64,000 nt of DNA. It comes from Paracrocinitomix mangrovi (GTDB taxonomy: Bacteria > Bacteroidota > Bacteroidia > Flavobacteriales_D > Crocinitomicaceae). Under the pieces are notes generated by a model. The model made no database searches and was not told where the DNA came from. It saw nothing but the letters and a program-made list of their open reading frames with translations. Of the stretch, positions 45,775 through 53,389 are shown piece after piece. The stretch covers positions 1,922,001-1,986,000 of the forward strand of contig NZ_CP091819.1 in assembly GCF_019740355.2 (NCBI RefSeq), given 5' to 3'. The translations under genes were made by a program, and so were the position numbers. How positions within the stretch are numbered: position 1 is the stretch's first letter; every line of letters begins with the position of its first letter.

Positions 45775-46259
45775 CTTTCTACTTTTTTAGCTAATACTTT
45801 TCTGCTCTGATGAATTCTACTTTTAACAGTACCTAAAGGCAAGTCCAACTCTTCTGCTATCTCATGATATTTGAAACCTTCAAAATGCATTTTAAATGGT
45901 TCGGCCATTGCCGGGTCTAGATCATTGATCAATTTTTCAATGTGATCAGTCATTAAAATATCATCCGGTTTATATTCATCAGGATTACCATTCATCACCC
46001 TGTAGTATTCAGAGTTATATGAGATCATTTGATTTGACTTTTTTCTGTAAGAGTTGATAAAGGTATTTTTCAGTATCACCTTTAGCCATCCTTTAAGATT
46101 TGTATTGGTTCTGAATTTTTCTCTATTTGTTAAAGCCTTCAGAATAGTTTCTTGCGCCAGGTCTTTGGCTAAATCTTCATCCTTTGTGTATTGTAAAGCG
46201 AATCGAGATATAAAATCATTCAGTGCAATAACGCGCGAATTAAATTCAAATGCAGTCAT
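45771..46259 (-). CDS. ECF sigma-70 factor heading the carotenoid operon
   Basis: I choose ATG at 46259 (MTAFEFNSRVIALNDF, 162 residues). The longer reading from TTG at 46292 runs through an operator repeat and the likely transcription start, so it is improbable. Region 2 is DLAQETILKALTNREKF and GWLKVILKNTFINSYRK; region 4 is FKYHEIAEELDLPLGTVKSRIHQSRKVL. No anti-sigma gene is adjacent. It is coupled to crtI by a 4-base overlap, so its level must follow that of the pigment genes. Confidence 0.9.
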   Translation of the reverse strand: MTAFEFNSRVIALNDFISRFALQYTKDEDLAKDLAQETILKALTNREKFRTNTNLKGWLKVILKNTFINSYRKKSNQMISYNSEYYRVMNGNPDEYKPDDILMTDHIEKLINDLDPAMAEPFKMHFEGFKYHEIAEELDLPLGTVKSRIHQSRKVLAKKVER

Positions 46260-46262
46260 TTT

Positions 46263-46290
46263 GTTTAATCTTTTTAATTTTTCGTTAAAC
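46263..46290 (-). promoter_or_regulatory. Operator pair 1 of the crt promoter
   Basis: GTTTAAT (46263-46269) and GTTAAAC (46284-46290) form an inverted repeat with 14 bases between arms and 21 bases (two helical turns) between centres. The pair covers the predicted transcription start (about 46284) and touches the -7 box. One arm base differs from perfect symmetry. A bound dimer or tetramer here would block initiation. Confidence 0.6.
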
Positions 46291-46321
46291 AAAGTAAAGT
46301 TGAAATATTTATAAAAACAAG
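46290..46321 (-). promoter_or_regulatory. Promoter of the sigma-crt operon
   Basis: On the minus strand CTTG (46321-46318), 20 bases, then TTACTTTG (46297-46290). Each box has one mismatch to the TTTG / TAnnTTTG consensus, and the spacing is ideal. It is bracketed by the two operator pairs and leads into ATG at 46259 after about 25 bases. Confidence 0.5.
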
Positions 46322-46326
46322 TTTTT

Positions 46327-46354
46327 GTTTAACTTTTTTATTTTTTTGTTAAAC
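46327..46354 (-). promoter_or_regulatory. Operator pair 2 of the crt promoter
   Basis: GTTTAAC (46327-46333) and GTTAAAC (46348-46354) are a perfect inverted repeat with a 14-base T-rich spacer, the same geometry as pair 1. It sits immediately upstream of the -33 box; its centre is 64 bases, about six turns, from that of pair 1. Further related heptamers occur at 46409-46416 and 46427-46433. Confidence 0.65.
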
Positions 46355-46444
46355 ACTTTTAAAACAATAAATACTTCTAACCCTTATTTTACAGTGATTT
46401 ATAAAATTGTTTAAACATGTATTTTTGTTGAACCATGCCTAAAC

Positions 46445-46473
46445 AAAAACATCAATCTTTTAGAGATTGATGT
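46445..46473 (-). terminator. Terminator overlapping the end of the merR gene
   Basis: A perfect 10-bp stem (46473-46464 with 46458-46449; ACATCAATCT arm) with a 5-base loop, followed on the minus strand by TTTTTG. The upstream arm lies inside the last codons of the MerR gene (stop at 46460). It separates the lytTR-merR unit from the crt promoter. Confidence 0.8.
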
Positions 46474-47326
46474 CGTTGATTCCTTGAATTTGATTTATTT
46501 CTTTGGGAACTACTTTGCTGTGATTTACTAATTGATATCCTCCTGCATATATTTTACGGAGGTCAAAAAATGCACTTACCTCATTGAAAAAGGCAGCAAT
46601 TTCATCTTCAGAAGTTTCAGCAATGAAGCTTGTAATTAAATAATCCGGCTTGATTTCTTTCACAAATGTTTTTAGGTCACGCATTGGGACTGATTGCCCT
46701 AGATAAAAGCAATCATAAGCTCGGCTTTTTAGTATATAATAGTAAAACAATAAGCTCAATTCATGTTTCTCTCCTTCATGCAAAAACAAGACAACCTTTG
46801 CCCTGGCAGAAGTTGCTATTGGCACTTTATCAATTCTGACGATTAAAAATTCCCGAATTAGATTTGACACAAAATGCTCATGAGAAACTGAAATGGCATC
46901 TACTTGCCAAAGCGTTCCAATTTTCTCAAGCAATGGAACCAATATTTCAGAATACATGCGCTCCATGCCAATTTTATCTACCAACTTATTTAGAGATTGT
47001 TGTATAGAAAGGTCATCCAATTCCATTACATAAGTAACAAACTTGTTTACCTCATCCGGATATGAAGTATCCTCAGATATTAAAATTTCAGAGGCCTTTT
47101 GAAATAACTCTTCCTCTGTAAGCTTGGCAATCTTAGAAATCTTTAAGCCGTTACTGTACAAAAGATTAATATTGAGAATTTTCTTCAGATCTCTATCTGA
47201 ATAGTATCTGATATTCGTATCTGTTCTCTGAGGATTCAACAAATTATAGCGTTGTTCCCAAATACGCAATGTGTGCGCTTTGATCTTGGTAAAATTCTCT
47301 AAGTCCTTTATCGAATACTTTGCCAT
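46460..47326 (-). CDS. MerR-family regulator with B12-binding domain (CarH/LitR-like)
   Basis: 288 residues. An N-terminal MerR winged helix (about 1-70: KAHTLRIWEQRYNLLNPQRT) is followed by a helical B12-cap domain (about 85-165) and a Rossmann cobalamin domain (about 175-285). The cap carries W140-x9-E150-H151, the CarH signature for the adenosyl group. The axial-ligand motif appears as E186-K-H188-E-L-S191, keeping the histidine but with Ser for the usual final Gly. CarH proteins repress carotenoid genes in the dark and release DNA in light. The crt promoter directly downstream, with paired operators, fits this role. Confidence 0.9.
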   Translation of the reverse strand: MAKYSIKDLENFTKIKAHTLRIWEQRYNLLNPQRTDTNIRYYSDRDLKKILNINLLYSNGLKISKIAKLTEEELFQKASEILISEDTSYPDEVNKFVTYVMELDDLSIQQSLNKLVDKIGMERMYSEILVPLLEKIGTLWQVDAISVSHEHFVSNLIREFLIVRIDKVPIATSARAKVVLFLHEGEKHELSLLFYYYILKSRAYDCFYLGQSVPMRDLKTFVKEIKPDYLITSFIAETSEDEIAAFFNEVSAFFDLRKIYAGGYQLVNHSKVVPKEINQIQGINDINL

Positions 47327-47341
47327 AACAGGATAAACAAG

Positions 47342-48253
47342 TTAAGCCGAATATTGTTCGAGCAAATTTTGTTTACTTTTTAAAATGTTGTCAAATTCTC
47401 TCAATTTAGTTCTTGAAACAGGCACAGTAAAATCTCCAATGTCCAGTTTTAATTGATATCCTTGAGCATTCCCTGTACTTTCAACAACCCGATTCAAATT
47501 TACAATATATGCTCTATGAGATCTAAACAAAAAGTCATAATCCTCTAACTGAGCCACAATATTATTAAGCGTATTTCTTTTAATCTCTCTTTTAACATCA
47601 CCTGCATCTTCCAAATAAAATTCGACATAGTTACCATCCGCCATTATATATAATAGTTTAGACAAATCAATTTCTATGTCATTGTTATTGGCAGGAGAAG
47701 TCAATACCAGATTTGAAGGCATTTCAACATAAACCACAGGCTTTCTATCATGCAGCTGCACATTGTGTTCTTCTACTTTTGAAAGATTTCTTTTAAGCAT
47801 CACAGTGTAACTGGTAAAATTGATCACCATAACCGGGAATACGCCAATTGAATAGGTATGAATAATGTCATCTAACATGCATTGCCAAAACGGACAATTT
47901 TGTTGTGAATGAAATTCAACAGCATATCCTACAATGAGATTAGCAAAACTGATAGACAATAAAATTCCATTCATCATTAGAATTTCTTTTCCAATTGTCC
48001 ATGTTTTTTCATTGGCAAATGATGGAAAAAATCCGGTAATAATTGAACAGAAAAAAAATGACACAATTGCACTGGTTAAACCATACGCTAAACAAGCTAT
48101 GTAAAAGTTTGTCCCAATGACATCTTTGAACTCAAATGGCTGAAAAACAGCAAGAAAAGTGAACACAAAAATAAACACAAATAAAGCTACGCGCAATCTT
48201 GTAGATCTCTCCTCTAAAAGAAAGGGATATGGTTTATTTAGCCACTTAATCAT
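47342..48253 (-). CDS. Membrane-anchored LytTR transcriptional regulator
   Basis: 303 residues. Four membrane helices (about 22-41, 50-72, 88-110 and 130-150) are followed by a linker and a LytTR DNA-binding domain (about 195-295: LLYIMADGNYVEFYLE, FLFRSHRAYIVNLNRV). There is no receiver domain, so the signal probably comes through the membrane part. It is 15 bases upstream of the B12-domain MerR gene and likely co-transcribed, joining a membrane signal to the presumed light/B12 switch. The predicted promoter leaves almost no leader before the ATG. Confidence 0.85.
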   Translation of the reverse strand: MIKWLNKPYPFLLEERSTRLRVALFVFIFVFTFLAVFQPFEFKDVIGTNFYIACLAYGLTSAIVSFFFCSIITGFFPSFANEKTWTIGKEILMMNGILLSISFANLIVGYAVEFHSQQNCPFWQCMLDDIIHTYSIGVFPVMVINFTSYTVMLKRNLSKVEEHNVQLHDRKPVVYVEMPSNLVLTSPANNNDIEIDLSKLLYIMADGNYVEFYLEDAGDVKREIKRNTLNNIVAQLEDYDFLFRSHRAYIVNLNRVVESTGNAQGYQLKLDIGDFTVPVSRTKLREFDNILKSKQNLLEQYSA

Positions 48254-48259
48254 TTAATA

Positions 48260-48289
48260 CAAAGATAGCTGCTTTGATATAAACGCAAA
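48260..48289 (-). promoter_or_regulatory. Promoter of the lytTR-merR unit
   Basis: On the minus strand TTTG (48289-48286), 18 bases, TATCTTTG (48267-48260): full consensus. Transcription would begin about 48255, within two or three bases of the ATG at 48253, implying a leaderless or near-leaderless message. Confidence 0.6.
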
Positions 48290-48371
48290 CTGAAATCTGT
48301 TGTTGGTTTATTTTTATATTTTTGTTCTTCTTTGCCAGACGGTAAAAAAGTGCTTGAAGAAGTAGCAATTT

Positions 48372-49373
48372 ATGTCAGAAATCCATAAAACAATAGGTGT
48401 CATAGGTGGTGGTAGCTGGGCTACTGCATTGGTTAAGATATTGACCAATCAGGAACACGTCATCAATTGGTGGATGCATAATGAAAGTTCGGCTGAACAT
48501 CTTTTAAAGTTCAAGCACAATCCAAAATATCTTCAATCTGTTGAATTTGATTTGGACAGAATTAATGTGAGTACTGATATTATGGAAGTTGTAGAGCCTT
48601 CAGAAATTCTGATTATCGCAACACCATCTGCCTACTTACACAACTTGTTTCACGATTTTCCAAAAGAGAAACTAAAGAACAAGTCAATTTTTTCTGCTGT
48701 AAAAGGTATTATCCCAGAAGTAAATGAAATTCCGGGTCAATATTATCACAAGCATCTTGAAGTTCCTTACGAGAACATTGGAATTATTTGTGGTCCTTGT
48801 CATGCAGAAGAAGTTGCATTAGAGCGTTTATCCTACCTAACAATTGCTTCACAGGATGAAGATCTGGCAGAATACATGGAAGAACGCTTGAATTGCAGAT
48901 ACATTAAAACAACGATTTCTGATGACATTTTTGGAACAGAATATTCAGCTGTATTGAAAAACGTATACTCAATTGCCAGCGGAATTTGTGCCGGATTAGG
49001 TTACGGTGATAACTTTCAATCAGTTTTAGTATCAAATGCAATTCAAGAAATTGAAAACTTTATTGATGAAGTGAACCCAATTCACCGTGATGTTAAATCA
49101 TCTGCTTATTTAGGTGACTTGTTGGTAACTGCATATTCTAAATTCTCTAGAAATAGAACATTTGGTTATATGATTGGTAAAGGCTACTCTGTGAAAATTG
49201 CCCAATTAGAGATGGACATGATCGCTGAAGGATACTACGCCACCAAATGTATTGTAGAAATTAACAAAGAATATGGTGTTGAAATGCCAATTTTAGAGGC
49301 AGTAAACAATATAATCTACGAAAAAATTTCTCCTTTTATTGAAATGAGAATTCTAAGTGAAAAGATGAGCTAA
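48372..49373 (+). CDS. gpsA: NAD(P)H-dependent glycerol-3-phosphate dehydrogenase
   Basis: A 333-residue enzyme that makes sn-glycerol 3-phosphate for phospholipids. The nucleotide-binding motif is IGVIGGGSWATALVKIL (about residues 8-24). GPCHAEEVALERLSYLTIAS and the catalytic-lysine block EYSAVLKNVYSIASGICAGLG follow. Length is normal. Its TAA abuts the stop of the convergent thioredoxin-like gene with no base between (TAATTA). It diverges from the lytTR-merR unit. Confidence 0.96.
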   Translation: MSEIHKTIGVIGGGSWATALVKILTNQEHVINWWMHNESSAEHLLKFKHNPKYLQSVEFDLDRINVSTDIMEVVEPSEILIIATPSAYLHNLFHDFPKEKLKNKSIFSAVKGIIPEVNEIPGQYYHKHLEVPYENIGIICGPCHAEEVALERLSYLTIASQDEDLAEYMEERLNCRYIKTTISDDIFGTEYSAVLKNVYSIASGICAGLGYGDNFQSVLVSNAIQEIENFIDEVNPIHRDVKSSAYLGDLLVTAYSKFSRNRTFGYMIGKGYSVKIAQLEMDMIAEGYYATKCIVEINKEYGVEMPILEAVNNIIYEKISPFIEMRILSEKMS

Positions 49374-49928
49374 TTACTTTTTATTAGCTTTTGTTTTAGC
49401 GTCAGCTTCTAAAATCTTATTAGCATCTTTCAAAAACTTTTCTTCCTCTTTTCCAGCAACAACTCCAGGACCAGAAGGATACCCTAATTTTCCGATAGCT
49501 GTTAATTGATACTTATTTGTAACAGCATCTTTATCTGCATAAAACATCCAGATTGTAGGATAACCAGTTACTTTAAATGCTTGTTGCAATTCTCTATTTT
49601 GCTTTGCTTGTTCAGCCGGCAATTGTTTTCTTCTTGGAAAATCAAGCTCCAGCAAAACAACCTCTTCTTTGGCCCATTTAATGAAAGCCTCTTTCGCAAA
49701 TACGTTGTTTTGCAATTTAATGCACCAACCACACCAATCACTTCCGGTAAAGAATCCAAAAATTGGTTTCCCTGTTTCATCAGAGACTTTATCTGCCTCC
49801 CCTAAGTCTGTATACCAGGTTAATTTTTCTTTTTCTTTATCATCCTGAACTTTGGCTGTATTAGACTGAAACGAAAGTGTTACAACTCCTACTAATGCCA
49901 AAAAACTTACAACTATTGCTCTTTTCAT
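49374..49928 (-). CDS. Exported thioredoxin-like protein
   Basis: 184 residues. A signal peptide (about 22 residues) is followed by a thioredoxin fold with the redox motif WCGWC in FFTGSDWCGWCIKLQNNVF (about residues 60-78), and the cis-proline segment TGYPTIWMFYAD. The first half resembles the thioredoxin_7/DUF255-like family used in periplasmic thiol reduction. The lysine-rich tail (EADAKTKANKK) is unusual. It is a monocistronic minus-strand gene abutting gpsA. Confidence 0.88.
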   Translation of the reverse strand: MKRAIVVSFLALVGVVTLSFQSNTAKVQDDKEKEKLTWYTDLGEADKVSDETGKPIFGFFTGSDWCGWCIKLQNNVFAKEAFIKWAKEEVVLLELDFPRRKQLPAEQAKQNRELQQAFKVTGYPTIWMFYADKDAVTNKYQLTAIGKLGYPSGPGVVAGKEEEKFLKDANKILEADAKTKANKK

Positions 49929-50034
49929 ATGGTAAACTTACAAATTTTTGACTGTATTTGAAAGACGTAAGAACTCAGCTTTCGTCTGTTAAAATTTTGT
50001 TAAAATTCAAATACAGAAGGTTTTAGGATTACAA

Positions 50035-50631
50035 TCAATGCAAATCAGGTGCCATAAGTCCTGCTTTTATAGCGACATTCAAATTATTCTCGGCAGGAGG
50101 AAAAGGGCAAAACCATCCGGAAGTGTACGCGCAATAGGGATTATAGGCCAAATTGAAATTAATAATTACCGAATCATTTTGCGGAACTTCAATGTCTAAA
50201 TATCTTCCTCCACCATAGGTTTCATTCCCCGAAGTTTGATCTGTAAATGGAATAAATAAATAATCTTGATACTGCAGTTTTGCACTCATATAGGCCGTTA
50301 AAACATAAGAAGCACTGTCAATAACAAAATGCAATTTTGCGTATCTCAAATATTTTTTTTCAGTTCCGGCTGAAGTTGGCATTACAATAGTGTCTTGATT
50401 TTCTAAAACCTCAACACGTGCATTGACCCTATAATTCAGGTCAATTTCAAAGAAATTATGCCCTTTAAACTTTTTTCTTTCTTTCTTTTTTAAAGGTGAT
50501 TGTTCTTTATCCCAATAATGCTCGTTTTGCTCTTTTTGAAAAGTTTTTACCTCTAAAAACAAAGAATCCTCTGTCTGAGCAATTGCCCAAACAGAGGATA
50601 TCAATATTATTGTTAAGCTAAAAAGCTTCAT
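50035..50631 (-). CDS. DUF1684 family exported protein
   Basis: 198 residues with a signal peptide (MKLFSLTIILISSVWAIAQ). It matches DUF1684 in its blocks KKERKKFKGHNFFEI, YLFIPFTDQTSGNETYGGGRYLD and NLAYNPYCAYTSGWFCPFPP. The family has no established biochemical role. Here it is the last gene after mlaE-mlaF and a coiled-coil protein, 5 bases after the latter, so it may serve the same envelope process. Confidence 0.85.
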   Translation of the reverse strand: MKLFSLTIILISSVWAIAQTEDSLFLEVKTFQKEQNEHYWDKEQSPLKKKERKKFKGHNFFEIDLNYRVNARVEVLENQDTIVMPTSAGTEKKYLRYAKLHFVIDSASYVLTAYMSAKLQYQDYLFIPFTDQTSGNETYGGGRYLDIEVPQNDSVIINFNLAYNPYCAYTSGWFCPFPPAENNLNVAIKAGLMAPDLH

Positions 50632-50636
50632 TTTTT

Positions 50637-51746
50637 TTACTTCAATACGAAGTTATCTTGTCCAATTTTTACACCGTCAGCCCAGATTTCAGCAATGTAG
50701 TTTCCTTTGTCAGCATCAGTAACTAACTCATAGAACACACACACATCAGTTGACTGGTTTTGGTAGTTAATTGTCTTCTTATCTGAATAAATAAGGTTCT
50801 GTCCTCCTTCTGTAGTGAAGGTATTATTTGGACTCGAATTTAAGACAGTTCCGCTTGGTGAAATAATACGCATATACAGCACCTTGTTTCCGGCATTTGC
50901 GATAGCATTATCATTAACTGTAAAACAAGAGCGGATATGTGTACTAGCATTTGCACGGGTAGTTTCTTTAAAAGACCCACTGCTTCTTTCTTTAATACCT
51001 GTAGTAGTAAATCCAGTTGCCACTAATTTAGATCCTGCATTTACTTTTTCAATTGCCTGATCTCTTTCTTGTGATACTGTGTTTAAGTTATCTTGAGTTT
51101 TTTCAAGATCTTTTAACGTTTTATCCAAGCTTTCAGTTAAAATACCGTTAGCAACGTTTAATGAATCAATTGTTCGGATATAATCCTTCATGATTGATCT
51201 CAGCACTTGCGTTTCTTTTTCAAGCTTTCTAACCTTACTAGCATATCTTGATTTATCTCCTTTTGCATCTTCTAACTCAACCATTAACTGTTGAATTTTA
51301 TCTTTTTGAGCAGTGATACTGTCATTCATATCAGCATTGTCAACCTTCATTTGATCGTACATTACTAACATGTTTTCAAGATTATGTTTTACATCTTCAC
51401 CAACATCTAACCCTTGCTCATACATCATATTGTTCAAGTCATCCAACTCTACCAATAATTCATCACGTTCATTTTGACATTGATTGATGATATCATTTTT
51501 CTCAGATAATTTCCATCCAAGGAAACCTCCTGCTAACAGCATCATGATAATCACGATAATGTAAAAACCATCTCTCCTCTTTTTTTCCTTTGGAGGTGGT
51601 GGTGGTGGATTATCAGATGAGCGTGCAGCTGAAGTATCGATAAATGCACCACCTTCTTCTTCCTCTTCACCGTAATTTAAACCGTTTCCTTCATTTCCTT
51701 CGTTCATACCTTCTTCTTCCTGGTATCTTTCTTCTTCCTCACTCAT
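50637..51746 (-). CDS. Membrane-anchored coiled-coil protein with acidic N-terminus
   Basis: 369 residues: a glutamate-rich N-terminus (about 1-50), a proline run (PPPPPPKEKKRRD), one membrane helix (about 61-79), a long coiled-coil (about 82-235) and a C-terminal beta domain with two cysteines (about 240-369). Topology suggests a cytoplasmic tail and a large periplasmic part. It follows the MlaF-like ATPase by 12 bases. It has no MCE domain, so it is not MlaD, although it could be a spacer or tether for the lipid transporter. Confidence 0.7.
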   Translation of the reverse strand: MSEEEERYQEEEGMNEGNEGNGLNYGEEEEEGGAFIDTSAARSSDNPPPPPPKEKKRRDGFYIIVIIMMLLAGGFLGWKLSEKNDIINQCQNERDELLVELDDLNNMMYEQGLDVGEDVKHNLENMLVMYDQMKVDNADMNDSITAQKDKIQQLMVELEDAKGDKSRYASKVRKLEKETQVLRSIMKDYIRTIDSLNVANGILTESLDKTLKDLEKTQDNLNTVSQERDQAIEKVNAGSKLVATGFTTTGIKERSSGSFKETTRANASTHIRSCFTVNDNAIANAGNKVLYMRIISPSGTVLNSSPNNTFTTEGGQNLIYSDKKTINYQNQSTDVCVFYELVTDADKGNYIAEIWADGVKIGQDNFVLK

Positions 51747-51758
51747 AGTAGCCTGTTT

Positions 51759-52520
51759 TTAATTGTTAATCATTTTTTGACGCAGATTCTGCATGAATTT
51801 AGATGCGTATACGAACTTTACCACCTCTTCGTTATCAGTAGTTATAATTTCGTTGCTATCTCCTTGCCACCACTTTCTTCCCTGGTTAATAAAAATGATG
51901 TGATCACCAATTTCCATTACAGAGTTCATGTCGTGCGTAATCACAACAGTGGTCATATTATATTCATACGTGATTTCCTTGATTAAATTATCAATACGTA
52001 TGGATGTTTTTGGATCTAAACCTGAATTGGGTTCATCACAAAACAAATACTTTGGATTCATTGCAATTGCTCTTGCAATAGCAATACGTTTTTGCATTCC
52101 TCCTGAGCATTCAGCCGGAAACAAATCATTTTTATTAATGATATCTACTCTTTGCAAGCAAAAATTAGCTCTATCTCTTCTTTCTTCTAAAGACATATTC
52201 GTAAACATCTTTAAAGGAAACATCACGTTCTCCTCAACTGTCAATGAATCAAAAAGAGCTGAACCCTGAAAGAGCATTCCAATTTCTTTTCTAATTTCTA
52301 TTCGTTCTTTTCTGTTCATGGCAGTAAAATCTCTACCATCATATAGAATAGCACCTTTATCAACCTCGTGTAAACCAACAATACACTTAGTTAAAACTGA
52401 TTTTCCTTGACCAGATGCTCCAATAATCAAGTTAACCTGACCTTCAGAAAAAGTGGCGGAAACATCAAACAAAATTTGCGTATCACCAAAAGACTTTGAT
52501 ATGTTATCTACCACGATCAT
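51759..52520 (-). CDS. ABC transporter ATPase, MlaF-like
   Basis: A 253-residue ATPase of the phospholipid (Mla) or related MCE transport systems. Walker A is GASGQGKS (residues 34-41), the signature is CSGGMQKRIAIARAIAM, and Walker B is YLFCDEPNSGLDP. The MlaF-type sequence ITHDMNSVMEIGDHIIFI is also present. It shares one base with the MlaE-like permease upstream (52520), and together they form the inner-membrane core of a lipid transporter. Confidence 0.9.
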   Translation of the reverse strand: MIVVDNISKSFGDTQILFDVSATFSEGQVNLIIGASGQGKSVLTKCIVGLHEVDKGAILYDGRDFTAMNRKERIEIRKEIGMLFQGSALFDSLTVEENVMFPLKMFTNMSLEERRDRANFCLQRVDIINKNDLFPAECSGGMQKRIAIARAIAMNPKYLFCDEPNSGLDPKTSIRIDNLIKEITYEYNMTTVVITHDMNSVMEIGDHIIFINQGRKWWQGDSNEIITTDNEEVVKFVYASKFMQNLRQKMINN

Positions 52521-53266
52521 TACACCAACAACAATTGCGTGATTACATAATTTGCCAATAAAATTGCCACTGAAGCAGCAACAACAGCTTTAGTACTTGA
52601 ACGACCTACTTCTAATGATCCTCCTTTGGTATAATATCCATAATAACAGGCAATAGAAGTGATTAAAAATCCAAACACTGTGGTTTTTACCAAAGCATAA
52701 TAAACGTACCATGAATCAGTGTACCAAAAAGCTTTGATTCCTATCAAATAAGTATGAGTAGAATACAGTCCTGACTGAACACCTGCAATCCATCCTCCTA
52801 CCAAACAAAGAACCATTGAAATAATTACAACAAAAGGTAAAAACAAAGTAGTTGATAGAATTTTAGGTAACATGAGGTATCCTATAGAATTAACTCCCAT
52901 AATTTCAAGCGCATCAATTTGCTCAGTAACTCTCATAGTTCCAATTTCAGATGCAATATTAGAACCTACTTTACCAGCCAAAATAAGTGAAATAATAGTT
53001 GGTGAAAATTCTAAAATGGTAGATGACCTTGTGATATATCCAATAGTATATTCAGGTAAAAAAGGCGAACCCATATTTGCAGCAGTTTGCAAAGAGATTA
53101 CACCCCCCATAAAAACTGATAAAAATGCAACTAATGGAATAGAACTAATTACAATGGCATCTACTTCATCAAAGAACATTTGCCTGAAAACACGCAGTTT
53201 TTCAGGTCTCATGAATACCGACTTAAGCATTGCAATGTATCGGCCTATATGTTCAAAGAGATTCAT
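52520..53266 (-). CDS. ABC transporter permease, MlaE-like
   Basis: A 248-residue MlaE-family permease with about five helices. The family block is TIISLILAGKVGSNIASEIGTMRVTEQIDALEIMG, in particular the EIGTMRVTEQIDAL region (about residues 113-126). It moves lipids between the inner membrane and periplasmic MCE proteins. The MCE (MlaD) subunit is not in the window and must be encoded elsewhere if the system is complete. Confidence 0.92.
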   Translation of the reverse strand: MNLFEHIGRYIAMLKSVFMRPEKLRVFRQMFFDEVDAIVISSIPLVAFLSVFMGGVISLQTAANMGSPFLPEYTIGYITRSSTILEFSPTIISLILAGKVGSNIASEIGTMRVTEQIDALEIMGVNSIGYLMLPKILSTTLFLPFVVIISMVLCLVGGWIAGVQSGLYSTHTYLIGIKAFWYTDSWYVYYALVKTTVFGFLITSIACYYGYYTKGGSLEVGRSSTKAVVAASVAILLANYVITQLLLV

Positions 53267-53389
53267 TTAATCTGCTAAAATAACTATTATTTTGATGTGC
53301 TATCAATAGATTCATTAAGCCTTTAACATAATTTTGAATTCGGCTCAGTAATATCTAATTTTATACACTTTAAAATCTAACCGATATAC

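Noticed and set aside
46293-46459. Possible cobalamin riboswitch in the crt leader, since B12 seems involved in control
   Set aside because: The region is AT-rich and lacks the conserved B12-box and peripheral stems. The paired heptamers explain it better as a DNA operator region.
48300-48325. TTTG and TATTTTTG as the gpsA promoter
   Set aside because: The spacing is only 14 bases, below the 17-23 consensus range. The -7 box alone is common in T-rich DNA.
50637-51746. Identification of the coiled-coil protein as MlaD
   Set aside because: No MCE domain pattern is visible; only one helix, a coiled-coil and a short beta domain.
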